Assembly (NCBI GenBank): GCA_963793025.1
Contig: CAWBYL010000009.1
Span: forward strand, 515,061 to 579,060
Reading direction: 5' to 3'
DNA length: 64,000 nt
DNA from: CAWBYL01 sp963793025
GTDB lineage: Bacteria; Actinomycetota; Acidimicrobiia; Acidimicrobiales; Acidimicrobilacustridaceae
Position numbers and translations under genes: made by a program. The notes beneath the pieces are model-generated. The model was not told the origin of the DNA. It saw only the letters and a list, made by a program, of their open reading frames with translations, and ran no database searches. Positions 26,088 through 35,473 of the stretch are shown piece by piece. Positions within the stretch are counted from its first letter, which is position 1. Each line of letters opens with the position of its first letter.

Positions 26088-26806
26088 ACGGATTCCTCTC
26101 GGTGGGAGCGGGATGAGGTCGAAGACCGGCCGGGACGGTCCGGTCCGGGATGGATGACGAGGGCGACCCCGCCGTCGAGCCCGACCGCCGCATCGGGTTC
26201 GGCGAGCACGTTGCTCACGCCCCTGGTCGTTCCGACCGGGAGAGTCTCGCCATGGAGCGGGAACCGGAGTCCCCGGGTGCGCACGCCGACGGCCGGGCCG
26301 CCCACGGGCAGCACCGTCACCAGGTCACCAGGACGCCCGACGAAGCAGTAGTCAGGACCGGGGCGCAGGACCCGTACGAGGGCCGCGCCCACGAGAGCGG
26401 ACACCTCGAGGCGTCCGTAGCGGTCAGCGCCGAGCACGAGGGCGTTGGCCAGGAAGTGGTCGAGACGCCCGCCGTGGCCACCGAGCACGACGATCCGGCG
26501 GGCGCCCAGCGCGACCGCCTCGTCCATGGCCAGCTCGAGGTCGGTCGCGTCCTTGGCCACCGGGTGCCGCTCGACGCGCACGCCCTGCGCCTCGATCGAG
26601 GCGAGGAGATCGGGATCGACCGAGTCGAAGTCACCGACGGCCACGTCGATGGCGAGACCCAGGGCCACGGCGTGCGCGATGCCGGAGTCGGCGGCCACCA
26701 CCAAACGATCGGCCGCGGGCGGAAGGCCGAGCGCGGCAACGAGCGTCGCGTCCGGCTCGTCGCCGCCGGTGACGACGACGACCGTCGCAGTACCGGTGAT
26801 TGGGGC
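26084..26806 (-). CDS. Thiamine pyrophosphokinase
   Basis: Predicted 240 residues. The TPK signatures are clear: VVAADSGIAHAVALGL, then VGDFDSVDPD, then KDATDLELAMDEA, and GGHGGRLDHFLAN. It transfers pyrophosphate from ATP to thiamine to make TPP in the cytosol. GTG 26806 is preferred because GAGGA is 4-5 nt upstream; GTG 26836 is an alternative with no ribosome site. It is the first gene of the operon after the TPP riboswitch, coupled by a GTGA overlap to the ThiB-like gene. The set makes a closed salvage route: import and pyrophosphorylation of thiamine. Confidence 0.9.
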   Translation of the reverse strand, partial: APITGTATVVVVTGGDEPDATLVAALGLPPAADRLVVAADSGIAHAVALGLAIDVAVGDFDSVDPDLLASIEAQGVRVERHPVAKDATDLELAMDEAVALGARRIVVLGGHGGRLDHFLANALVLGADRYGRLEVSALVGAALVRVLRPGPDYCFVGRPGDLVTVLPVGGPAVGVRTRGLRFPLHGETLPVGTTRGVSNVLAEPDAAVGLDGGVALVIHPGPDRPGRSSTSSRSHREESV

Positions 26807-26851
26807 CACGTGGTCCTCGCGGGTCGAAGGGATCACACGGGCACCACAGAA

Positions 26852-26949
26852 CCGAAACTTCCTGCGCCGGCATGATCCGGATCAGGTGCAACGGTCGGAG
26901 GGGAACGGCCCCTCCCTCTCAGCCCGGCCTCCCGGACTCCCGTGTTCGG
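26852..26949 (-). promoter_or_regulatory. TPP riboswitch (THI element)
   Basis: On the minus strand the conserved blocks are in order: GGCTGAGAGG, then a variable stem, then GACCGTTGCACCTGATC and GGATCATGCCGGCGCAGGAA. P1 pairs CCGAAC with GTTTCGG. It precedes thiamine pyrophosphokinase and the thiamine uptake operon and should switch them off when TPP is abundant. Confidence 0.96.
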
Positions 26950-27040
26950 GGGCGAGGGTACACGGACCGAGCGAGCCGTCCGACCTCACCCCCACGACAT
27001 CGTCTCGTGCGGGGCGCACGATCGGGCCCGCACCGTCGGC

Positions 27041-27943
27041 TCAGGTCGGCGTGACGCGATCCGGCTCCATCGTCGGGACCGGGGCACGATCGGCGGCGGC
27101 CCTCGTCCGGCGCTCGACAGCGACCACGATCAGACCCATGGCCAACCCGGCCACGGCCACCGTGAGGGTGGGGACGCCGAGGAGCTTCAGGGCCGAGGCG
27201 CTCAGCACGGCCACGAGGAGGGGCCGGATGACCGAGTCGGGCGCCTTGGCCGAGAAGCGGGCGCCGAGGTAGACGCCGGGCACGCAGCCGAGAAGGAGGG
27301 TTCCGGTGAGGGTCAGCTGGAAGTCACCGAAGAGCAGATGGCCAACGGCAGCCGACGCCACCAGCGGCACGGCCTGCACCAGGTCGGTGCCGACCAGCGA
27401 CGACGACTGGAGGGTCGGGTAGAGGCCGATCAGCAACACGATCATGAGCGAGCCCGAACCCACGGAGGTCATCCCGACGACGAGGCCGCCGAGCACTCCC
27501 ACGGTGACGGTCGCCAGGCGTCGGACCCGGACGTCGGCGGGCGGAAGGGTCGCCACGCCCCGCCGGGTCTGGAGCAGCACCCGGATCGTCATGGCCACGG
27601 CGGCCACGATCAGCGTCACCCCGAGAAGGGTCTCGATGCGGTCGGCCAGCTCCTCGCCCGTCCCGAGGCTGCGCAGCACCAGCACCCCGCAGAACGCGGC
27701 GGGCACCGAGCCGAGGGCCAGCCACTTCACGATGCCCATGTGCACCGTGCCGCGCCGGGCGTGGACTGTTCCCCCGATGGGCTTCATCACCAACGAGGCC
27801 ACCACGTCGGTCGACACGGCGGCGAGTGGGTTGATCCCGAACACCAGCACGAGGATCGGAGTCATCAGGGCACCACCGCCCATACCGGTGACGCCGACGG
27901 TGACCCCGACCAGCAGGCCGGCGAGAACGATCCCGAAATCCAT
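27041..27943 (-). CDS. Sulfite exporter TauE/SafE family protein
   Basis: Predicted 300 residues with about eight hydrophobic segments. The repeat halves both open with glycine-rich motifs: GLLVGVTVGVTGMGGGALMT in the first and GGLVVGMTSVGSGSLM in the second, typical of TauE/SafE/YfcA permeases. Such proteins move sulfite, sulfoacetate or other small organic anions across the membrane. ATG 27943 is preferred because the first membrane segment starts there; GTG 27958 is possible. Its neighbours are the thiamine operon and a divergent DUF6351 gene; no linked function is evident. Confidence 0.88.
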   Translation of the reverse strand: MDFGIVLAGLLVGVTVGVTGMGGGALMTPILVLVFGINPLAAVSTDVVASLVMKPIGGTVHARRGTVHMGIVKWLALGSVPAAFCGVLVLRSLGTGEELADRIETLLGVTLIVAAVAMTIRVLLQTRRGVATLPPADVRVRRLATVTVGVLGGLVVGMTSVGSGSLMIVLLIGLYPTLQSSSLVGTDLVQAVPLVASAAVGHLLFGDFQLTLTGTLLLGCVPGVYLGARFSAKAPDSVIRPLLVAVLSASALKLLGVPTLTVAVAGLAMGLIVVAVERRTRAAADRAPVPTMEPDRVTPT

Positions 27944-28101
27944 GGCGCACGTTCCCACATTACCGCAACGTGGTCAATCCGTTCCATATTGTGGTAGCTG
28001 AAGTGAGAGTCGCCGTCCGACCGTCGACCCCTGCTCGGGGACACCCCTCTAGGGTGACGGCCCTGAGCCCGACACCGAACGCTGAGGGGGGACCCACCCC
28101 G

Positions 28102-30444
28102 GTGCTCGTCCGTACCCGCAGGTCGACCGAGGTCCGACGACGACGTGTCCACCGGGCCGTCGCCGGTTTCGCCCTGGCGGCGCTGGCCATCGGGGTCGCC
28201 GGCTGCAGCGGTGACGACGGGTCGTCACCGCCGGAGACGACGGTCGACGCCGACACCCCCCTGCGAGTGGAGTCACTGGCCGGGCCCGCCCGGTACGCCA
28301 CCGGAGGCACCGCCCTCATCGGCATCGATTCGCCCCGCGGCGACACCCTCGACGGGGTCACCGTCGAGGTGGCTGGCGCCGACGTCACCGCCGCCTTCCA
28401 CATCGACGACGACCCCCATCGTCTCGAAGGTGCTTCACCGCGCCTCATCGGGCTCCTCGAGGTGGCGCCAGGGGCGACCAGCACCGTCACGGCCCGCCGG
28501 AGCGGTGAGTCGGCCACCCTCGAGGTGACCGACAACCCGGTCCAGGGACCGCTCTTCTCCGGTCCTCACCAGAGCCCGTTCGTGTGCACCACCGAGCGGG
28601 CCGGGCTCGACGCTCCCGGGGACGAGTGCTCGGCCAGCAGCCAGCAGCGGTGGATGTACGTCAAGGCCGGTGGCGGGCTCGTCGACCTGGCCGATCCCAC
28701 CGCTGTGCCCTCCGACGTCGCCATGACCACCACCACGGAGGGCTCGGTGGTGCCCTTCGTCGTCCGGATCGAGACGCTGGTCCTCAACCGTTCGATCGTC
28801 ACCGTCGCCCTCCTCGATCCACGCCCGACACCGATCGCCGACACCCCCGATCCGACCGTCGATCCCGACGTCGGGAGCCTGGCCGGACCGGCCTGGGACC
28901 CGTCCGGCTGGAACGGACGCCTCGTGGTCCGCTTCGGCGGCGGGTGCGGCGCGACCTACAGCCAGGGCACCAGCCAGGAGAGCGTCCTCGACACCGAGGT
29001 GCTCGGCCGGGGGTATGCCCTCGCCTCCGGAACCCTCCTGACGTTCGACACCGCCTGCAACGCGGTGGTGTCGGCCGAGACGGCGATGGTCGTCAAGGAG
29101 CACGTGGCCAAGACCTACGGACCCCCTCGCCACACCATTGGCCAGGGTGGCTCGGGCGGTGCCGTCCAGCAGCTGCAGATCGTCCAGCAGTACCCGGGCA
29201 TCCTCGATGCCATCGCTCCCTCCATTCCCTTTGCCGACGCAGTGAGCCTCGCCGGGGACGTCACCGACTGCGGGCTGCTGCAACGGTGGTTCGGCGGTGT
29301 GGGCGGTTCGGCCGGGATCATCCCGAACGGCCAACCGAGTGGTCGTGACCTCACCGAGGATCAGCGCCGGGCGATCACGGGCTTCGCCAGCACCGCGACC
29401 TGCGGCGTCTGGACCGAGACCTTCCTCGACACCGTCGACCCCACCGACGGGTGCGCCCGCGAGCTGGTCAACCAGGTCTTCGACCTCGTCACTCGACCTC
29501 GCGGCGTGCGCTGCACCTTCCAGGACAGCAACGTCAACATCCTGGGCATCGACCCCACCACCGGGTTCGCTCAGCGACCGCTCGACAACGTCGGAGTGCA
29601 GTACGGCCTCCAGGCCCTCGCCGGGGGGGTCATCACCGTCGACCAGTTCCTCGACCTCAACGAAGGGATCGGGGGCTACGACATCAACGGGGGCTGGCAG
29701 GCCGCACGGGAGCGGGCCGACGACGAGGCGCTGGCCAGGGCCTACCGATCAGGCATGGTCACGGCGGGATCGGCCCCGCTGGGGAGCGGCGACGCCACCG
29801 TCGAGGGCCACGGCGGCATCGAGGACGTTCCCATCATCCTCACCGACGTGTACACGGACGAGTTCGGCGACATCCACGACCGCCAGCGAGCCTTCGCCAT
29901 ACGCGACCGCCTCCGAGCACCCGATGGCCGCGATGATCCCAACCTCGTCATCTGGACCCAGCCCGTCGCCACCTCGCTGAGCGACCTGATCGCACGCGTC
30001 GCGGGGGGCAACGTGAGCGCCGTGGAGGTCGGTCCGGTCCTCGTTCTCGACGACTGGCTCACCGCCGCCGAGCAGACCCCGGCGTCCGACGGGTCGTGGG
30101 CCGACCGCCTCGCCGCCGCCCGGCCGGCGTCGGCCGCCGACCGGTGCGTGCTCCCCGACCGCACCGAGGTGAGCGGGCCTGGCATCTACGACCCGGGGAC
30201 GCCTTGCACCGACGCCTACCCCCTGCATGCCTCTCCCCGCCAGGTCGCCGGAGCGCCCCGGTCGGGGGAGATCCTGGCCTGCAGCCTGGTCGACGTCGAC
30301 CCCGAGGCCTACGGCGTGGAGCTGAGCGAGTCCCAGCGGCAGCGACTGCAGAGCGTCTTCCCCGACGGCGTGTGTGACTGGTCGGCATCCGGTCGGGGCG
30401 AGGGCCCTCCGGTGGGTACCTGGCCCCTCTTCGACGGCAGCTGA
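28102..30444 (+). CDS. DUF6351 family lipoprotein, alpha/beta-hydrolase-like
   Basis: Predicted 780 residues. A basic start VRTRRSTEVRRRRVHR, a hydrophobic core and lipobox GVAGC mark a lipoprotein. The next 120 residues form a beta-rich N-terminal domain (LRVESLAGPARYATGGTALI). The hydrolase core contains the nucleophile-like elbow TIGQGGSGGAVQQLQI and LVVRFGGGCGA; later segments include GHGGIEDVPIILTDVY. This is the layout of DUF6351 proteins, whose substrates are unknown; a serine hydrolase acting outside the cell is inferred. GTG 28102 follows a GGGGGG tract by about 10 nt and starts immediately before the signal peptide. Confidence 0.8.
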   Translation: MLVRTRRSTEVRRRRVHRAVAGFALAALAIGVAGCSGDDGSSPPETTVDADTPLRVESLAGPARYATGGTALIGIDSPRGDTLDGVTVEVAGADVTAAFHIDDDPHRLEGASPRLIGLLEVAPGATSTVTARRSGESATLEVTDNPVQGPLFSGPHQSPFVCTTERAGLDAPGDECSASSQQRWMYVKAGGGLVDLADPTAVPSDVAMTTTTEGSVVPFVVRIETLVLNRSIVTVALLDPRPTPIADTPDPTVDPDVGSLAGPAWDPSGWNGRLVVRFGGGCGATYSQGTSQESVLDTEVLGRGYALASGTLLTFDTACNAVVSAETAMVVKEHVAKTYGPPRHTIGQGGSGGAVQQLQIVQQYPGILDAIAPSIPFADAVSLAGDVTDCGLLQRWFGGVGGSAGIIPNGQPSGRDLTEDQRRAITGFASTATCGVWTETFLDTVDPTDGCARELVNQVFDLVTRPRGVRCTFQDSNVNILGIDPTTGFAQRPLDNVGVQYGLQALAGGVITVDQFLDLNEGIGGYDINGGWQAARERADDEALARAYRSGMVTAGSAPLGSGDATVEGHGGIEDVPIILTDVYTDEFGDIHDRQRAFAIRDRLRAPDGRDDPNLVIWTQPVATSLSDLIARVAGGNVSAVEVGPVLVLDDWLTAAEQTPASDGSWADRLAAARPASAADRCVLPDRTEVSGPGIYDPGTPCTDAYPLHASPRQVAGAPRSGEILACSLVDVDPEAYGVELSESQRQRLQSVFPDGVCDWSASGRGEGPPVGTWPLFDGS

Positions 30445-30459
30445 CGCGACGCTCGTCGG

Positions 30460-31572
30460 TCAGGTCACCACGATGCCGTGCCGGTGTCCGATCGTGGTGG
30501 CCTTGTCGATGACGACGTCCGGGGCCAACACGACCCCGATGGCGACGATGACCCTGACCGGCGATGCCAACAGCCGAGGGCAATAGCGAACGGCCCGCCA
30601 GAGGTCGCGGATCGCCGCCAATCGCCCGCGTCCGGCCTCGACCCGTCGCTGCCAGACCGCTCGTTGGAGCAGCTGACGGGCGATGGCAGCCCGGATGACC
30701 GCCTTCTCCTCGTCGCTCACCTTGCGTCGGTCCTCGTGGATGCGCAGGACGGCGAGCCACGCCCGTTCGTTCATCGTGGTCCGATCGCCGCGACGCAGGT
30801 CCTCGGCGACGAAGCGGTGGGTCGCCGAGTTGCCGCGCACGGTGTAGTCGAGCAGGGGCTCGTCGATGTAGACGACGGGGCCGTACGCCGCGATCCGCAA
30901 CACCAGCTCGAAGTCGGCACTGAGCTCCATCTCCGGTCGGAACAGCCCGCTGCCGGCGATCGTCGAACTCCGGAAGGCAAGTGCTCCGGGCATCCACGGC
31001 TGGATTCCCGGTGCGGCGTTGGCGACGAGCCAGCTCGAGGCGTCGTGCAGGCCACCGGCGATCACTCGCTTCGGGAGGGGTCGGCGTTGGCGCTCGTCCA
31101 GCATCCCGATGTCGTCCGGCTCCCCCTGCGGGTTCACGCGCCGCACCGCCCCGGCGACGAGCACGATGCCGCGGTCGTCGAAGGCGTCGATCTGTTCGGC
31201 GATGCGCTCGAGACAGAACGGCTGCATCCGATCGTCAGCCGACAGCGGATGGACCCACTCGCCCCGGCACAGGTCGATGGTCCGGTTCCAGCTCTCGTTC
31301 ACGAGGACGAGCTCGTCGAAGCGGTGGTGGACGAGCCGCGGATCGTCGAACGTGGCGATGACGTCTTTGATCTCGTCGTCCGACGCGTTGTCGCCGATGA
31401 TGAGCTCGAAGTCGTCGAAGGACTGGTCGAGCACGCTCTGGATCGCGCCCGCGAGCCACGACGCTTCGTTCCTGATCGGTATGCAAACCGAGAACTTCGG
31501 TGCCAAGAGGTGAACCTGCCTTCCGCCGGCGGCCCGCAACTTCGGTACGGTTCGCCACAGCGTAGGGAGCAA
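30460..31572 (-). CDS. Family 2 glycosyltransferase
   Basis: Up to 370 residues. The GT2 core is clear: FSVCIPIRNEASWLAGAIQS, then FELIIGDNASDDEI, the DxD-like HPLSADDRM and later ELSADFELVLRIAAYGPV. It should transfer an activated sugar in polysaccharide synthesis on the inner membrane face; C-terminal basic/hydrophobic segments (SPVRVIVAIGVVLAPDVV) may attach it to the membrane. The start is uncertain: TTG 31572 and TTG 31506 are both possible, the latter just before the GT2 fold. It opens the polysaccharide region and diverges from the DUF4012 gene. Confidence 0.83.
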   Translation of the reverse strand: MLPTLWRTVPKLRAAGGRQVHLLAPKFSVCIPIRNEASWLAGAIQSVLDQSFDDFELIIGDNASDDEIKDVIATFDDPRLVHHRFDELVLVNESWNRTIDLCRGEWVHPLSADDRMQPFCLERIAEQIDAFDDRGIVLVAGAVRRVNPQGEPDDIGMLDERQRRPLPKRVIAGGLHDASSWLVANAAPGIQPWMPGALAFRSSTIAGSGLFRPEMELSADFELVLRIAAYGPVVYIDEPLLDYTVRGNSATHRFVAEDLRRGDRTTMNERAWLAVLRIHEDRRKVSDEEKAVIRAAIARQLLQRAVWQRRVEAGRGRLAAIRDLWRAVRYCPRLLASPVRVIVAIGVVLAPDVVIDKATTIGHRHGIVVT

Positions 31573-31648
31573 TCTGCGCCGTGATCCAGCCGGACGGTGC
31601 TCCGGGTCCGTCGTGGCCGGCGCCTATGCTCCACCGCTCGTGGACGAG

Positions 31649-34013
31649 ATGGGGTCGTCGGAGGATGCCGCATCCGACGCCAGCGATGTTCGAGCGACGA
31701 ACGGCGGCGCGGAAGCGACCGTGAAGGGACAAGGTCCCGATCGCGAGGGTCGCCCGTTCACGACCGTCGTCGCCGCCGTCGTCGTGGGCAGTGGGGTCGC
31801 CGCCGCGTTGTCCTCCGCCTCTCCGACGGGGAACGCCGCAGGGGACGCGTTCTGGTGCTTCGTCGCCGGCTCCGTCGTCGCTGTCGCCGCGTCGCGCGCC
31901 GACCGGGTGTCGCTGGCCTGGCTGGGAGCGGTGGCCGCCGTCGTGGGTGTGGGCGGCGGGTGGCTGGCTGCGGTGTGCGGCGTCGCCGCCCTGGCCGTCG
32001 TCGTCGTGGACGGGTGGGACCGCAGGCCTTCAGGGGAGTTGGCCGCCCTCGGTGGGGCACTGGCGATCCAGGCCCTCGTGCGCGGTCCTTCCTACGGCTT
32101 CGTGGGGCTACCGACGATGGTGGCTCTGGCCGCGGTGCTCCCGCTGCTGGTGTCGGCGTGGCAGCGAACGGGGGCCGACGAACGCCGGCCCGTGCGCCTC
32201 GGCGCCCTCGTCCTCGGAGGCCTTGTCGTCGCCGCGACGCTCGCTGCCGGCCTCGCCGCGGTGATCGCCCGACCGGATCTCACCGACGCCGGCGACCAGG
32301 CCCAGGTCGCGCTGCGCATCCTCCGCGACGGGCAGCTGGACGAAGCCACCGGCAATCTCTCCCGAGCCACCGAGGGATTCTCCTCGGCCTACGACGTCCT
32401 CGGCGGCCCGCTCGCCTTCCCCGGACGCTTCGTTCCGGTCGTCGGCCAGCACGTCGACGCGCTCGAGCGAGGTGTCAGACGCCGGCGCCGAGCTCACGGC
32501 CACGGCCGAGACCGCCACGCGCTCGGCCGATTACGAGAAGCTGAAAGCGGACAACGGGAGCGTCGACCTGGCCCAGGTGGAAGCCATGGCCGGTCCGGTG
32601 CGAGCCTCGGCCGATGCCGTGCTCGCCGCTCAGGCCACGGTCGACTCGATTCGCAGCCCGTGGCTGGTCGGGCCAGTGAACTCCGAGCTCGACCGCCTCG
32701 ACCAGGAGCTGGCCGACACCGCCCCTGCGGCGGTCGATGCCGCCGACGCGTTGGCGGTGGCGCCCCGACTCCTCGGCGCTGAGCGCCCTCAGCGGTATCT
32801 CCTGGCGTTCGCCACCCCCGGCGAGAGTCGTGGCGCCGGAGGCTTCGTCGGCACCTACGGGGTCCTGGTCGCCGACCAGGGCCAGCTCGACCTCGAGACC
32901 ACCGGCAGCACCCAGGAGATCGGCTTCGAGGACGTGGAGGATCCCACCGCCGTGCCGGGCTACGCCTTCGACCCACCTCCGGGGTGGGACGAGCTGTACG
33001 GCCGGTTCAACGTGCAGTACTTCCCCGGCAACGTCAGCGCGAGCCCGGACTGGCCCACCGACTCCGACGTGGCCCGACAGGTCTTCGCCCAGGTTCCCGG
33101 CGTCGGTGACACCGACGGCGTGCTGTATGCCGATCCGACCGCCCTCGCCGCCCTGCTCGAGCTGACAGGACCGATCGACGTCGAGGGCGTCGCCGTCCAG
33201 CTCGACGCCACCAACGTGGAGCAGTACCTGTACCTGGACCAGTACGTCGACTTCGCCGCTGACCTTTCCCAACGACGAGATGTCCTCGGTGAGGTGTCGG
33301 CCGCCGTCTTCGAGGCCCTCACCAGCCGACCACTCCCGGCTCTGGGTGACCTCACCGCCACGCTCGGACCCGCGGTCTCGAGCGGACATCTCAAGTTCGT
33401 GTCGTTCGACCCGCAGGCCGAGGCCCTCTTCCTGCGCACCGGGCTCGCCGGGGCGTGGCGCACCTCGGCGGGAGCCGACTGGGTGTCGCTGCGATCGACG
33501 AACCTGCTCCCCAACAAGATCGACTGGTTCCTGCACCGCACGATGGCGGTCGACACGGTGGTGGACCCGTCCACCGGCGCGCTCGACTCCACCGTCACGG
33601 TCACCCTCCGCAACGATGCTCCTGCCGGCGGCCTGCCCGGGTACCTCATCGCCAACGTCGACGGACTGCCCTACGGCACCAACCACGACGGCCTGGCCCT
33701 CTACACGCCGCACGATCTCGAGTCCGTGACGATCGACGGCCAGGAGGCCGGGGTCGAGCGCCAGAACGGCTTCGGCGGGCACATCTACACCGTCCCGGTG
33801 GTCGTGCCTCCGGGGAGCACGGTGGAGGTCGTGTACCGACTCTCGGGGAAGGTCGCCCCGGGAGTGACGTACCGCCTCGATCTCCTGAGCCAGCCGTTGG
33901 CCAACGTGGACGACGTCTCCATCACCCTGCGCGCCACGGAGAGTGTGCGGACCTCCACGTTGTTCGAGGGTCCCCTCGTCGAGAACCTGGGGCTGACCGC
34001 TATCGGCAGATAG
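31649..34013 (+). CDS. DUF4012 membrane protein, frameshifted
   Basis: About 787 residues if one G is removed at 32471-32472. The N-terminal 200 residues hold several membrane helices (VVAAVVVGSGVAAALSS and VRLGALVLGGLVVAATL). The large extracytoplasmic part is the DUF4012 domain: RYLLAFATPGESRGAGGFVGTYGV, then WDELYGRFNVQYFPGNVSASPDWP and QVFAQVPGVGDTDGVL. DUF4012 proteins occur in actinobacterial exopolysaccharide loci and resemble LytR-CpsA-Psr-type partners in context, but their activity is not known. ATG 31649 is tentative; GTG 31613 is also open. The frame joins DALER to VSDAGAEL. Confidence 0.8.
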
Positions 34014-34133
34014 CGCGGGAAACTTTCGCGATTTCTCCGTCAATGATCGACAACCACGCTGCGTGACGTCTAAGATGCCGCCATACCTAGGGGAATGGGC
34101 CCCGGAAGTACCGAAAAAGCGGGAGCTACAAAC

Positions 34134-34460
34134 GTGAAGATGTTTCGACGGACCATCGTGGCGGTCACACTCACCATCATCGTGGCCCTCGGGTTCACCG
34201 GTGTTGCGGGCGCCTTGGACTACACCCCTGTCGTTTGCACCAACGGCCTCGTGGCCGTGGGCGATGAGTGCGTCGAGGTTCAGGGCACCGTCGTCGTGGC
34301 GGGCGAGACCGACCCCGCCGCTGCCGTGAGTGCGGCGGGCACACTTCCCTACACCGGCTCGAGCAGCCTCCCGGTCGCCGAGATCGGTGTCGCACTGCTC
34401 GCCGTCGGCGGGCTCATCGTCGTGATGGTGCGTCGTCGCCAGGTCGCAGAGCAGAGCTGA
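34134..34460 (+). CDS. Small LPXTG-type sortase-anchored protein
   Basis: Predicted 108 residues. A signal sequence (FRRTIVAVTLTIIVALGFTG) precedes a short acidic exported part. It ends with LPYTG, a hydrophobic segment (VAEIGVALLAVGGLIVVMV) and RRRQ, the arrangement of sortase substrates. Two cysteines in VVCTNGLVAVGDEC could form a disulfide. GTG 34134 is chosen because GGGAG lies 8 nt upstream. No sortase gene is in the window. The exported part is only about 60 residues, so it may be a surface anchor or polysaccharide attachment point; that is inference. Confidence 0.75.
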   Translation: MKMFRRTIVAVTLTIIVALGFTGVAGALDYTPVVCTNGLVAVGDECVEVQGTVVVAGETDPAAAVSAAGTLPYTGSSSLPVAEIGVALLAVGGLIVVMVRRRQVAEQS

Positions 34461-34497
34461 ACCACCCGATCCGGCGCCAGCCGGACACCTGATTCCG

Positions 34498-34531
34498 AAC
34501 GACCCGGTGGAGTGCTCCGCCGGGTCGTTTC
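34498..34531 (+). terminator. Rho-independent terminator
   Basis: AACGACCCGG pairs perfectly with CCGGGTCGTT around a 12-nt loop and runs into TTTCG, 37 bp after the LPYTG gene. It separates that gene from the aroA' operon. Confidence 0.8.
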
Positions 34532-34655
34532 GCGTGCCACGGACGTCGTCCATCGTGTTACGGCTCGAAAAAGGGTCACGTAGAGTGGTGACACGGAGGG
34601 TGGTGGCGACCTATCATCTGCCGACGAAGCACTTGTTCAGGCGGAGGAGTGAGAC

Positions 34656-34694
34656 ATGAACGTGGGGACTTCGATGGGATGGCGGACGCCATGA
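34656..34694 (+). CDS. 12-residue leader open reading frame upstream of the aroA' gene
   Basis: ATG 34656 has a consensus ribosome site, GGAGGA, 7 nt upstream, the best in this leader. It encodes MNVGTSMGWRTP, and its TGA overlaps ATG 34691 of the aroA'-like gene as ATGA. It may be a leader peptide that couples or attenuates translation, or it may show that a small frame error hides the true N-terminus. Confidence 0.4.
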   Translation: MNVGTSMGWRTP

Positions 34695-35473
34695 CGGGAA
34701 TCCAGACGAGGTTGCGGCGGATCCTTGGGCTCGACGGACATGCACTCGTCGTCCCCATCGATCACGGCGTCACGCTCGGACCTGTCCAGGGTCTCGGGGA
34801 CGCCCGGAGCCTGGTCGATCAGGTGAGCTTGGGAGCACCCGACGCCATCGTGGCGCACCGAGGCTTCTTCCAGCAGAACATCGTGACGTCGCCGTCCACG
34901 GCGTCGATCCTGCACCTGTCCGGCGGGACCTCGCTCGGACCTGATTCGAGCCACAAGGCGCTGGTCGCGTCGGTCGACGACGCGATCCGCCTCGCCGCCG
35001 ATGCCGTCTCCGTGCACCTGTCGCTCGGGACCGAGTACGAGCACACCGCGCTCGAGCAGCTCGGGCTGGTGGCGTCGTCGTGCATCCGGTGGGACATGCC
35101 GCTGCTCGTCATGGCTTACGCCTACGGACCGGAGTCCAACAACAAGGTCGCCCACGCGGCACGAGTGGCGGCCGAGCTCGGCGCCGACATGGTCAAGGTC
35201 CCGTACACGGGTAGCGCAGACAGCTTCGCCGAGGTCGTCGACGGCTGCTTCGTTCCCGTGCTCGTGGCCGGCGGCGAAGGTTCGCCCACCGAGGTCATCG
35301 AAGTGGTGCGCTCGGCCATGTCGGTCGGCGGAGCCGGCGCCTGCGTCGGCCGCGCCGTGTTCAACGGCGCGGACATGCTCGGCACGATCACCGAGCTGCA
35401 CTCAATCATCCACTGCTCGTCGGAGATGAGCACCACCACTGAGACCCTCGGGTCGGAAGCGAGTCTGTTGTGA
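34691..35473 (+). CDS. DhnA/AroA'-type class I aldolase (2-amino-3,7-dideoxyheptulosonate synthase or GriI-like)
   Basis: Predicted 260 residues. Hallmarks are ALVVPIDHGVTLGP, a metal-free aldolase barrel, the Schiff-base Lys in ADMVKVPYTG, and the phosphate loop VLVAGGEGSPTEV. Archaeal AroA' condenses a ketose phosphate with aspartate semialdehyde for shikimate synthesis. Bacterial GriI uses dihydroxyacetone phosphate and aspartate semialdehyde to start 3-amino-4-hydroxybenzoate synthesis. The two cannot be separated by eye. ATG 34691 overlaps the short leader frame; ATG 34679 and GTG 34649 are alternatives. It overlaps the next gene by 4 nt, so the pair acts together. Confidence 0.85.
   Translation: MTGIQTRLRRILGLDGHALVVPIDHGVTLGPVQGLGDARSLVDQVSLGAPDAIVAHRGFFQQNIVTSPSTASILHLSGGTSLGPDSSHKALVASVDDAIRLAADAVSVHLSLGTEYEHTALEQLGLVASSCIRWDMPLLVMAYAYGPESNNKVAHAARVAAELGADMVKVPYTGSADSFAEVVDGCFVPVLVAGGEGSPTEVIEVVRSAMSVGGAGACVGRAVFNGADMLGTITELHSIIHCSSEMSTTTETLGSEASLL

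Noticed and set aside
32475..34553. A long minus-strand frame opposite DUF4012
   Set aside because: It has no recognisable domain, low-complexity composition, and is fully opposite a well-supported gene.
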